Position numbers and translations under genes: made by a program. A DNA stretch of 22,336 bases from Sphingomonas sp. (lineage in GTDB: Bacteria > Pseudomonadota > Alphaproteobacteria > Sphingomonadales > Sphingomonadaceae). This document shows positions 7,894 to 15,184 of the stretch, one piece after another (position 1 is the first letter of the stretch; the number at the start of each line of letters is the position of its first letter). The stretch spans positions 1-22,336 of the forward strand of contig JAPJRE010000018.1 of assembly GCA_030824725.1 (NCBI GenBank), given 5' to 3'. Below the pieces are notes generated by a model, which was not told the DNA's origin, did not search any database, and was given only the letters and a program-made list of their open reading frames with translations.

Positions 7894-9428
7894 AGCGCTT
7901 CAATCCCGAAGATCGGCCCGTCGCTCACCGCATAGGCCGCCGCATAGTCGAGCTCGCCCGGGCTCTCGGCATGAATGCTACACAAGGGAGCCCCGGCATC
8001 CACCATCTGGTTCAGCCGACACTGCAGCGCGACGCCGGCGGCCTTGGCCATCGGCGCGCCGGCAAGCTTCGCGACCGTCGCGAGCTTGCGATTGTCGATA
8101 CTCACCAGGCGGCCGCTATAGGGAGCGATCATATCCTGTTGGAACCGGGCGACCGGTGGAGCCCGCATGCCGCCCTGCGCTTCGCAGATACGTTGGAACT
8201 TGGCCCAGGCCCGGCCGCTTTCGAGGCACGCCCGCGCACGCGCATAACCTTCGCGGGCCGGGGCTGCGTCCGCGAGCTCAAGCAGTCCTCCCGCCAGCTC
8301 GCAGGCCCGGTGGGCGAGATCCTCGGCGCCCGGCTGCCCCTGGAGCACGGCAAGGATATCCTGCGCCTCGAGCGCCGGACCGATGCCCCGTCCGATCGGC
8401 TCGGCGCCGGGGCCGCGCATCACGCGCGTGCGAAGCCCGAAGGCTTGGGCGACAGAGCTCAGCGCCCGCTCGAGCGTGTCGGCGGCATCGGCGCCGCGTA
8501 CCTTGGCGGTCGGCCCGACCGGGATGTCGATGACCAGATGGGTCGCACCGGCCGCGATTTTCTTGGACAGCACCGAGGCGACCATCTGCCCGACGGCATC
8601 GATATCGAGCACCCGTTCCACGCCGATGATCACATCGTCGGCAGGGCTGAGGTTGACGGCGCCGCCCCAGGCGATGCAGCCGCCTTCGCGCTCGACCACC
8701 TTGCGGATTGCGGAAACGTCGAGGTCGACAGGTGCCAGCACCTCCATCGTGTCCGCCGTGCCGGCCGGTGAGGTGATCGCCCGCGACGATGTCTTGGGCA
8801 TGATCAGGCCCTCCGCGGCCATGATCGAGACGATGATCGGCGTGGTGCGATTGCCCGGCAAGCCACCGACGCTATGCTTGTCGACGATGACCGTTCCGGG
8901 CCACTGCAATCGCTCGCCGACATCGACCATCGCCCTGGTCAGGCTGATCGTTTCGTCCGTATCGAGCGGGACCGCTGAGCAGGCCGTGACGAACGCCGAG
9001 AGATGGACATCGCTATAGCGTCGCTCGGCGATGTCGGTGATGATCGCTGAAAAAGCCCCGTCACTGAGACGATTGCCATAGATGCGCCGACGCACTTCGG
9101 CGAGCGAGGCGAGAGGCTGGGCGTGCGCGATCTCGACCGGATCGCCATCGCTGACGCCGAGCCGCTGCCATGCGGATTCGGAGAGGCCGATCTCGCCGGG
9201 CGCTGGAGTCTCCGCGGAGCTGTGCAGCAGCGAGACGACGATTTCCCGCCCGCCGGCGCGCAGCGCGACCTGCGCGCGGGACGCAAGACCTTCCGAGCGG
9301 CAGACGGGACAGTCGTGGCGCATGACCGCGATCAGATCGCTTCCGGCAGCCGACAGGCCGATGCGGCGTGCCCGCAGCGTCGTCGCGACAGGCTCTGCTT
9401 CGGCGTCCTCGATGATCCCGGGCTTCAC
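7890..9428 (-). CDS. AMP phosphorylase-like protein of the thymidine phosphorylase family
   Basis: A 512-residue protein. The pyrimidine phosphorylase core carries DKHSVGGLPGN (183-193) and TSSRAITSPAGTADTME (213-229). Together with the extra N-terminal domain of about 90 residues, these features match archaeal AMP phosphorylases more than DeoA. Such enzymes split nucleoside 5'-monophosphates with phosphate to give a free base and ribose 1,5-bisphosphate. Proteins like this are usually labelled thymidine phosphorylase, which may be wrong. The start is GTG at 9428, overlapping the upstream stop (GTGA). There is no ribose-1,5-bisphosphate isomerase or RuBisCO in the window; instead a PRPP-synthetase homologue follows at once. 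Confidence 0.85.
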   Translation of the reverse strand: MKPGIIEDAEAEPVATTLRARRIGLSAAGSDLIAVMRHDCPVCRSEGLASRAQVALRAGGREIVVSLLHSSAETPAPGEIGLSESAWQRLGVSDGDPVEIAHAQPLASLAEVRRRIYGNRLSDGAFSAIITDIAERRYSDVHLSAFVTACSAVPLDTDETISLTRAMVDVGERLQWPGTVIVDKHSVGGLPGNRTTPIIVSIMAAEGLIMPKTSSRAITSPAGTADTMEVLAPVDLDVSAIRKVVEREGGCIAWGGAVNLSPADDVIIGVERVLDIDAVGQMVASVLSKKIAAGATHLVIDIPVGPTAKVRGADAADTLERALSSVAQAFGLRTRVMRGPGAEPIGRGIGPALEAQDILAVLQGQPGAEDLAHRACELAGGLLELADAAPAREGYARARACLESGRAWAKFQRICEAQGGMRAPPVARFQQDMIAPYSGRLVSIDNRKLATVAKLAGAPMAKAAGVALQCRLNQMVDAGAPLCSIHAESPGELDYAAAYAVSDGPIFGIEAL

Positions 9429-10873
9429 GCGAGCATGCCCCAGCTACCCAGCGCCGGTACGCTGCATGCCCAACCCAGTTCCTCCGAGACACGCTTCGCC
9501 AGGACCTGGGCGCCGGTCGGCTCGCCATGGGTGACATAGACGTGGCGCGGGGCCTCGTGCAGCGACCCGAGCCAGCGCATGAGTTCGTCGCTGTCGGCAT
9601 GCGCCGAGAGCATCGTCAGGTTGGCGACCTCGGCTTCGACCGGGATATACTCGCCGTGGATCTTGATCGTCCGGGCGCCGCCGATCATGGCGGCGCCGCG
9701 GGTGCCCGCCGCCTGGAAGCCCGAGAAGAGGATGAGGTTCTTCCCATCCGGCGCGAAGCGCTTGAGATGGTGGAGCACGCGGCCGCCCGTTGCCATTCCA
9801 CTGGCCGAGATGATGACCTTGGGGGTGGGGTTGGCGGTGAGTTCCTTGGATTCCTCCACTTCGCGCACATAGTGCGCGACGCTGCACGCCGCTTCGCACT
9901 CGGCGCGAGCCAGGCGATGCTCGTCCATGAAATCGCACATCAGCCCGCTCGCGTTGATCGCCATCGGGCTGTCGAGGAAGATCGGGATGTCGCGGAGGCG
10001 TCCCTGCGCGCGCAGACGCGAGAAATGATAGAGAAGCGACTGAACCCGTCCCACGGCGAAGGCCGGGATCACCACCGTCCCGCCTCTCTCGACGCATCGC
10101 TCGACATGATCTCCAAGCGTCTTTGTCGGATCGACCTGCTCGTGGCGCCGATCGCCATAGGTCGATTCCACCAGGACATAGTCGGCGCGCGCGGGCGGCT
10201 CGGGATCCTTCATCACCGCATCGCCGTAACGGCCGATATCGCCTGAGAAGAGGATTGTCCGCCCCTTCCAGTCGATCTCGATCGACGCCGCGCCGAGGAT
10301 GTGGCCGGCGCGATGGTAGCGCACCCTGATGCCGTCCGTGACTGCATGCCACGCTCCGAACTCGATCGGGCGGAAGAGCTGCAATGCCAGACGCGCGTCG
10401 GCCTGGGTGTAGAGGGGCAGCGCCGGCTGGTGCCTGGAGAAGCCGTGCTGGTTGGCGAACTCCGCATCCTTTTCCTGCAGATGGCCGCTGTCGGGAAGAA
10501 GGAGCTCGCACAGGGCCGCGGTCGCCCGCGTGGCAAGGACGGTCCCGTCCCAGCCCAGGCGCGCCATGCGCGGTAGTGCGCCCGAGTGATCGAGATGGGC
10601 GTGGGTCAGCAGCACCTGGCCGACATCCGCGACTTCGGGTGGGATCGATGCCCAATTAAGGCGGCGCAGATCCCTGGGTCCCTGAAACAGGCCGGAATCG
10701 ACCACGATCTGAGTTTCACCATCGTCCACCAGATAACGCGACCCTGTGACCGTTCCCGATGCGCCGAGAAAGGCAACGCCGAGACCATCGGCCGGGCGCT
10801 TGGCCAGATCGATCCTTGCTTCACGCTCGAAGATGGTCACGCGGGAATGGTGCCGTTTCTTTCTCTTTTGCAT
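9425..10873 (-). CDS. Beta-CASP metallo-beta-lactamase RNase-like protein
   Basis: A 482-residue protein when started at ATG 10873; an upstream in-frame ATG at 10960 adds 29 unlikely residues. It has the metallo-beta-lactamase zinc motif THAHLDHSG (H91, H93, D95, H96), a second histidine region in YHRAGHILGAASIE, FSGDIG, the beta-CASP insert (ESTYGDRRH, PAFAVGRVQ, SASGMATGGR), and the C-terminal RNA-specificity segment with SAHAD and YVTHGEP. Bacterial proteins of this kind resemble the CPSF73-type RNases and can cut RNA or degrade it from the 5' end. It is the first gene of a three-gene overlapping operon. The basic N-terminus (MQKRKKRHH) would suit RNA contact. Confidence 0.9.
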   Translation of the reverse strand: MQKRKKRHHSRVTIFEREARIDLAKRPADGLGVAFLGASGTVTGSRYLVDDGETQIVVDSGLFQGPRDLRRLNWASIPPEVADVGQVLLTHAHLDHSGALPRMARLGWDGTVLATRATAALCELLLPDSGHLQEKDAEFANQHGFSRHQPALPLYTQADARLALQLFRPIEFGAWHAVTDGIRVRYHRAGHILGAASIEIDWKGRTILFSGDIGRYGDAVMKDPEPPARADYVLVESTYGDRRHEQVDPTKTLGDHVERCVERGGTVVIPAFAVGRVQSLLYHFSRLRAQGRLRDIPIFLDSPMAINASGLMCDFMDEHRLARAECEAACSVAHYVREVEESKELTANPTPKVIISASGMATGGRVLHHLKRFAPDGKNLILFSGFQAAGTRGAAMIGGARTIKIHGEYIPVEAEVANLTMLSAHADSDELMRWLGSLHEAPRHVYVTHGEPTGAQVLAKRVSEELGWACSVPALGSWGMLA

Positions 10874-10889
10874 GGACGCGGGCCTGCCT

Positions 10890-10909
10890 CTCACGATTAT
10901 GTTCGTGAG
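10890..10909 (-). promoter_or_regulatory. Inverted repeat just upstream of the RNase-phosphorylase-Prs operon
   Basis: Perfect 7-base arms CTCACGA and TCGTGAG are separated by 6 bases, ending 17 bases upstream of the chosen start at 10873. The repeat could be an operator or a hairpin in the 5' leader of the leftward transcript. No clear -35/-10 pair could be fixed nearby. Confidence 0.35.
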
Positions 10910-11125
10910 CGCAGCATTGGTTCGCGGACGCCGCACGCCTATACGCAAAATCCGCAGCACGACTGCTGCTCCCCGACAGCTGCGTCGCCCGAACGCCGAT
11001 GGCCGATCCCATCGATCGCCTTACCCATGCCTGCGCGATGCCCGGGGGACTTCGGTCTCTACTTATACCTTGCTCCTTGGACTCGAGCCTATGCTGCCCG
11101 GACGTTGACCAGAAGAGGACGGCAT

Positions 11126-11389
11126 ATGGGCGAACATGACCATCGCATGCGCAAGCGCGGCAAGATCGTTCTGATCGGCTTCCTGCTCGTCGCTAGCTTC
11201 TTCCTCCTCACCGAGCATACCGCGCACTTCCTGGGTGTGCTGCCCTATCTCATCCTGCTCGCCTGCCCGCTCATGCACCTGTTCATGCACCGCGGCCATG
11301 GTGGGCATCAGCATGGCCATGAGCCCGGTCAGGCACCCGCCGGCTTACCGGCCAATCCCAACGGCCGCATCGAAGGAGAGTCGCGATGA
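11126..11389 (+). CDS. Small His-rich membrane protein, DUF2933-like
   Basis: An 87-residue protein from ATG 11126, which has an AGAGGA ribosome binding site. After a charged start (MGEHDHRMRKRGK) come two short hydrophobic segments (about residues 15-31 and 36-52), then a His-rich tail, HLFMHRGHGGHQHGHEPG. This matches the small DUF2933 proteins commonly seen beside copper or heavy-metal resistance genes. The histidine tail suggests metal binding, but no function is established. Its stop overlaps the start of the next gene (ATGA), so the two are likely to be co-translated. Confidence 0.75.
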   Translation: MGEHDHRMRKRGKIVLIGFLLVASFFLLTEHTAHFLGVLPYLILLACPLMHLFMHRGHGGHQHGHEPGQAPAGLPANPNGRIEGESR

Positions 11390-12240
11390 CGCACGCCGAC
11401 TATGGCTATGGTCTGTGGGGGCTCGCGCTGGTTAACGCCGCCGTTTTCATCCTCTTTGCGTTCAGCTTCTTCAAGCCGGCAACTAAACGAGACTGGCGCA
11501 GTTTGGGGGCGTTCAGCGCTTTCATCATAGCGCTCTTCGCGGAAATGTATGGCTTCCCGCTCACGATCTTCGTGCTTTCGGGGTGGCTCCAGTCGTATTT
11601 CCCCGCTGTCGACTGGTGGAGCCACGATGCTGGACATCTCCTGGAGATGATGTTCGGCTGGCGAGTTAATCCCCATTACGGTCCATTCCACATCGCCAGC
11701 TTTGTGCTGATCGGCGTGGGTTACTGGCTGATCTCGGTTGCATGGACGGCCCTTCACTTGAGTCAGCGCAAACACCAATTGGCCCTTACTGGGATTTATG
11801 CCCGGATCCGGCACCCGCAATATGTCGGCTTCATTCTCGTCATGCTCGGCTTTTTGCTACAATGGCCGACCCTTTTGACCCTTGCTATGTTTCCGGTGCT
11901 CGTCGTGATGTATATTCGGCTGGCTCGGCATGAGGAAAAGGAGGCGCTAGCCAACTTCGGCGAGGTTTACCGCGATTATATGGCTCGCGTGCCCGGCTTC
12001 ATTCCGAATCTGACAATCCATTCGCGTCGAAGAAGGCCATGGCGATCCTTGACGGGAATGGCTGATGTAATTGCCGGCAAGGTCAATGCTGACGTTCTGA
12101 CTGGCCTTATTATTCGGACATCGTTACCCGACCTCACAGCACACTACTGCAGCAATCCCGGTTCGACTGCGCAATCATCTTGGGAGGGCAAGTTCGCCTT
12201 GCACGGGCAGATTCGGTGTGGAGCTGATGCCCGGCACTAG
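11386..12240 (+). CDS. Isoprenylcysteine carboxyl methyltransferase-like membrane protein
   Basis: A 284-residue membrane protein with about five hydrophobic segments and the ICMT/PEMT signature LALTGIYARIRHPQYVGF (a G-Y-x3-R-H-P-x-Y-x-G pattern, about residues 135-148). Later comes RHEEKEALANFGEVYRDYM followed by VPGFIP, the conserved C-terminal cofactor region. Bacterial members often sit with DUF2933 and metal-resistance genes; their substrates are unknown. The family part ends near residue 212. The last 70 or so residues (after HSRRRRPW) have no family resemblance and overlap the convergent gene on the other strand by 66 bases. The original stop was probably lost at a recombination junction. 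Confidence 0.82.
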   Translation: MTHADYGYGLWGLALVNAAVFILFAFSFFKPATKRDWRSLGAFSAFIIALFAEMYGFPLTIFVLSGWLQSYFPAVDWWSHDAGHLLEMMFGWRVNPHYGPFHIASFVLIGVGYWLISVAWTALHLSQRKHQLALTGIYARIRHPQYVGFILVMLGFLLQWPTLLTLAMFPVLVVMYIRLARHEEKEALANFGEVYRDYMARVPGFIPNLTIHSRRRRPWRSLTGMADVIAGKVNADVLTGLIIRTSLPDLTAHYCSNPGSTAQSSWEGKFALHGQIRCGADARH

Positions 12241-12744
12241 ACGCAGAGCATCGCCGATCAAGGTATAGACGGCGTGGCGCTGGCCGCCACGGTTCCGATG
12301 GTCGACGCGATAGCCCTGATAATGTCGGCGGAGCAGGCCTGCATTCACCAGTTCGGAAACGGCGCGACTGAGATTACTCTTGCCGGCTGTGCGAATGCGT
12401 GCCCGCATTTCCTCCGCGATCACGCCGCGCCTTTTCTCCGGATCGCCGGGGAGCAGTCCGTTTCTAGCGAGGTCGCTCTCGACCCGCTCGGCCAGCGTAA
12501 TGCTGCGCGGACCACGCTGGGCCATCGGGGTCAATGCGTCGCATAGCCAATCGCGCAGGGAAACGAGCCCATCGTTCCGCCTGACCCAGGGACCGGCGCT
12601 TCCATCTGGCCCCGCCACCTGGGCGATCAGGTTGAGCAGCATGAAGGCATAACGGGGCCGGCTCGATACGGTCGCCAGCGTCTCGAGCACGGCCGCGACA
12701 TCACAGCCAATGGAGGGTTCAAGAGGCTTGCCTGCATGAAACAT
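12175..12744 (-). CDS. Winged-helix DNA-binding protein, family not recognised
   Basis: A 189-residue protein. Residues 115-160 look like a winged helix: MRARIRTAGKSNLSRAVSEL, then a recognition helix and a wing with VNAGLLRRHYQGYRVDHRNRGGQRHAVYTL. The N-terminal 110 residues are mostly helical and were not recognised. A plasmid-borne regulator or replication/partition accessory protein would fit the location, but nothing in the sequence decides between them. It is divergent from the luxR gene, and the 12-bp inverted repeat at 12816-12849 lies in the shared upstream region. No clear ribosome binding site precedes the ATG at 12744. Confidence 0.65.
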   Translation of the reverse strand: MFHAGKPLEPSIGCDVAAVLETLATVSSRPRYAFMLLNLIAQVAGPDGSAGPWVRRNDGLVSLRDWLCDALTPMAQRGPRSITLAERVESDLARNGLLPGDPEKRRGVIAEEMRARIRTAGKSNLSRAVSELVNAGLLRRHYQGYRVDHRNRGGQRHAVYTLIGDALRLVPGISSTPNLPVQGELALPR

Positions 12745-12815
12745 AACATGATGGAATCAAGCACAAAGCAGGATCAATGTGAATCCCAAATCGGCGGCCA
12801 CAGACGGGTTGTCAG

Positions 12816-12849
12816 CTATGACACTTTGCCGGCGGATAAAGTGTCATAG
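12816..12849. promoter_or_regulatory. Perfect 12-bp inverted repeat in the divergent promoter region
   Basis: The arms CTATGACACTTT (12816-12827) and AAAGTGTCATAG (12838-12849) are perfect inverted copies separated by 10 bases. The element lies 72 bases upstream of the winged-helix gene and about 75-115 bases upstream of the first luxR gene. The 22-base centre-to-centre spacing (two helical turns) would suit a dimeric or tetrameric DNA-binding protein on one face. There is no U-tract, so it does not look like a terminator. The protein that binds it is unknown. Confidence 0.6.
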
Positions 12850-12965
12850 GCGATCCATTCTAATCGTAGATTGTTGCGAATCGTTCTCAACTCATCCTGA
12901 TAATCATGGCGCTCGCCGCTTAGGTGTGGACGAGCCGTCTCCTCGCGAACGAGCTTCCGTCGCCT

Positions 12966-13727
12966 ATGGCGAACAGGATAAAAGACTGCGGCCGCCTTGA
13001 TGATCTCACGCGCTTTGCGACGGACTGTCAGCGTGCTGAAACCCTTGGCGATCTGCATGGCACGATCGATGCCGCCGTGCGCGATCTTGGCTTCCGCTGG
13101 TTCACGCTGCTTCACAATATCGACCTTCGGCGCGGCGACGAGCAAAGCCTGTTCCTCACAACCTATCCGTCGGCCTGGCTCGAGGAAGTGCTCGAAGAGC
13201 GCCATTATCTCGAAGATCCCATCCATGCGGCCTGCGCACGTACGCCCTCTGGACTGGCCTGGGACCGTGTCGGCGACGTGCTGGAGCTCACGCCGCGCCA
13301 GCGAGGCATCCTTGACCGCGCCCGGGATCATGACCTTGCATCGGGCTACAGTTTGCCGATCCGGACCCCGGGCGAGCCCGAGGCGATCTTCACTGCGGCC
13401 CGATCACGCGACGAGCCGCTGAGTGCAGAAGAGGTTCTGACCGCCCGTCTGCTCGGCTCGGTCGCTTATGATCGGGCGCGCGAGCTGCTTGGCGAAAGGG
13501 CAGGGCCATTGGCCTGCGTCCCTCTCAGTCCTCGCCAGGTCGAATGCATCGCGCTCGTCGCGCAAGGCAAAAGCGACTGGGAGATCGGCCAGATCCTCGG
13601 CCTCAGCCGCGATACCGTGCACGAATATGTTGAATCGGCCCGCAGGCGTTATGGCGTGCGCCGACGCACGCAGCTGGTGCTGCGCGCGGTTCGCGATGGT
13701 CATCTCAACATGGAAGCGCTGCTCTGA
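12966..13727 (+). CDS. LuxR-family quorum-sensing regulator (first copy)
   Basis: A 253-residue protein from ATG 12966; a GTG at 12924 would add 14 residues, and neither start has a clear ribosome binding site. The N-terminal autoinducer-binding domain has the expected pattern with HYLEDPIHAACARTPSGLAW (conserved Y, D, P and W) and a later SGYSLPI glycine. The C-terminal GerE-type helix-turn-helix reads LSPRQVECIALVAQGKSDWEIGQILGLSRDTVHEYV. It should bind an acyl-homoserine lactone and regulate nearby genes. A paralogue follows after 13 bases, and luxI comes next. Confidence 0.9.
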   Translation: MANRIKDCGRLDDLTRFATDCQRAETLGDLHGTIDAAVRDLGFRWFTLLHNIDLRRGDEQSLFLTTYPSAWLEEVLEERHYLEDPIHAACARTPSGLAWDRVGDVLELTPRQRGILDRARDHDLASGYSLPIRTPGEPEAIFTAARSRDEPLSAEEVLTARLLGSVAYDRARELLGERAGPLACVPLSPRQVECIALVAQGKSDWEIGQILGLSRDTVHEYVESARRRYGVRRRTQLVLRAVRDGHLNMEALL

Positions 13728-13740
13728 TCTCGCCGGCCAT

Positions 13741-14487
13741 ATGATGATCGGGCTTGGGCAAGTTCAGGATTTCTGCGCTGTCGCTGGCGCGATCAAGGAC
13801 GCTACGGCCTTGTCTGACCTGATGGCCGAAATCACGAAGGCCATGGGCTTTCGGCACTATGCCCTGGTCCATCATGTCGACCTGAAGCCTGCGGTTCGCT
13901 CGGTCCACATCGTCGACTATCCGCAAGACTGGGTGGAGCGCTTCCAGGCGAGACGCCTCTATGCGAGCGACCCGATCCACCGCGCCAGCCATCGCACCAA
14001 TGTGGGCTTTGCCTGGTCGGCGGTTCAGTCGATCATCTCTCTGACGGCCGCCGATCGCTCGATCCTGGCAGAAGCCTACGAGGCCGGGCTGGGCGACGGC
14101 TTCACCGTTCCGGCCCATATTCCTGGCGAGCTCAATGGATCCTGTTCCTTCGCGATGGCGGCGGGCGAGATGCTCGACCATCGGCAGCTGCCGTTCGTGC
14201 AGCTCGTCGGCAGCTTCGCCTTCGAAGCGGCACGCAAGATTTCCCGGATCCACGCGCCGCAATCCGAATGCCCGAGCCTGACCGAAAGGCAGGCCGAATG
14301 CGTGGCGCTGGTCGCGCGGGGCAAGACCGATTGGGAGATCAGCCAGATCCTCGGCATCGGCCAGGAAACGGTGATCCAGCATGTGAAGGATGCGCGCGAC
14401 CGCTATGGCGTCACCAAGCGCACCCTCCTCGCCATTCGCGCCTTGTTCGAAGGGCAAATCAGCTTTGCCGATGTGTTCGGCCGATGA
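13741..14487 (+). CDS. LuxR-family quorum-sensing regulator (second copy)
   Basis: A 248-residue protein from ATG 13741. The autoinducer-binding domain contains RLYASDPIHRASHRTNVGFAW (Y, D, P and W conserved) and GDGFTVPAH. The helix-turn-helix is LTERQAECVALVARGKTDWEISQILGIGQETVIQHV. It is clearly a paralogue of the preceding gene, and the helix-turn-helix regions match at more than half of positions by eye. The autoinducer domains differ more, so the two may answer to different signals or one may antagonise the other. It lies 74 bases upstream of luxI, with a candidate lux box between them. Confidence 0.92.
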   Translation: MMIGLGQVQDFCAVAGAIKDATALSDLMAEITKAMGFRHYALVHHVDLKPAVRSVHIVDYPQDWVERFQARRLYASDPIHRASHRTNVGFAWSAVQSIISLTAADRSILAEAYEAGLGDGFTVPAHIPGELNGSCSFAMAAGEMLDHRQLPFVQLVGSFAFEAARKISRIHAPQSECPSLTERQAECVALVARGKTDWEISQILGIGQETVIQHVKDARDRYGVTKRTLLAIRALFEGQISFADVFGR

Positions 14488-14489
14488 TC

Positions 14490-14505
14490 TCCCCAGAACT
14501 GGGGA
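14490..14505 (+). promoter_or_regulatory. Candidate lux box upstream of luxI
   Basis: The sequence TCCCCAGAACTGGGGA has 7-base arms around a 2-base centre and ends 56 bases before the luxI start. It is directly after the stop of the second luxR gene. Size, dyad symmetry and position fit a LuxR-type binding site. It could also be a weak hairpin; an A-rich run follows, not a T-run, so plus-strand termination is unlikely. Confidence 0.5.
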
Positions 14506-14561
14506 TAACGCAAAAAAGCCGCCTCTGATCGACTGACAGGCCTCACCAAAAGGAGGCTGTC

Positions 14562-15173
14562 ATGCACATCGGGACCGGCTTTTCGCAAGCCATGGAACAC
14601 CGCCTGTTTCGCTCCATGTTCGAGGAGCGCAAGCGGGTCTTCGTCGATCTTCTTCGCTGGGACGTTCCGGTCATCGCCGGTCGCTACGAGATCGATCAGT
14701 TCGACAATGATCGCGCCGTCTACATCGTTGTTACCGGGGACGACGGGGAACACCGGGCCTCCGCACGGCTTCTGCCGACCACGCACGAGCATATTCTCGG
14801 CACGATCTTCCCGGATCTTTGCGAGGAAGCGCCGCCGCGCGGCAGTGCTATCCTGGAAATCACCCGCTTTTGCCTTGCGCGAAAATTGCGCGCCCGGGAG
14901 CGTCTCGAGCTGCGCAATCAGCTGGTCACCGCGCTCGTCGAATATGCCCTCGCCAACCAGATCCACAGCTTCACCGGGGTCGCCGAGTGGCCGTGGTTCC
15001 AGCAGATCCTGGGTTTCGGCTGGACTTGCCGACCATTGGGTCTTCCCACGTCCGAGCAAGGGCGAAGTCTCGTCGCCTTGCAAATCGATGTGGACGACCG
15101 AACGCGCGAGCAGCTGCGCGCGAGCGGCATTTTCCGCCCTGTCGGCCTTGCCGATCTTCCCGCCGCAGCATGA
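14562..15173 (+). CDS. luxI: Acyl-homoserine-lactone synthase (LuxI family)
   Basis: A 203-residue protein preceded by a strong AAAGGAGG ribosome binding site. It shows the invariant LuxI pattern: an Arg/Phe/Trp set in ERKRVFVDLLRWDVP, the paired acids in YEIDQFDND, the Arg in ASARLLPTTHEHILG, and the Glu-Arg pair in EITRFCLARKLR. The enzyme makes an N-acyl-homoserine lactone from SAM and an acyl carrier protein thioester. It is followed after 11 bases by the dioxygenase gene. The same luxR-luxI-phyH order is known from sphingomonad quorum-sensing loci. Confidence 0.95.
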   Translation: MHIGTGFSQAMEHRLFRSMFEERKRVFVDLLRWDVPVIAGRYEIDQFDNDRAVYIVVTGDDGEHRASARLLPTTHEHILGTIFPDLCEEAPPRGSAILEITRFCLARKLRARERLELRNQLVTALVEYALANQIHSFTGVAEWPWFQQILGFGWTCRPLGLPTSEQGRSLVALQIDVDDRTREQLRASGIFRPVGLADLPAAA

Positions 15174-15184
15174 GGAGGGCGATC

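Noticed and set aside
10874..10960. A longer start for the beta-CASP protein
   Set aside because: The extra 29 residues are Arg-rich without family support and would cover the inverted repeat region. The shorter start fits the family length better.
14403..15083. A 226-codon frame on the minus strand over luxI
   Set aside because: luxI has a strong ribosome binding site and all family motifs; the reverse frame has no domain and no ribosome binding site.
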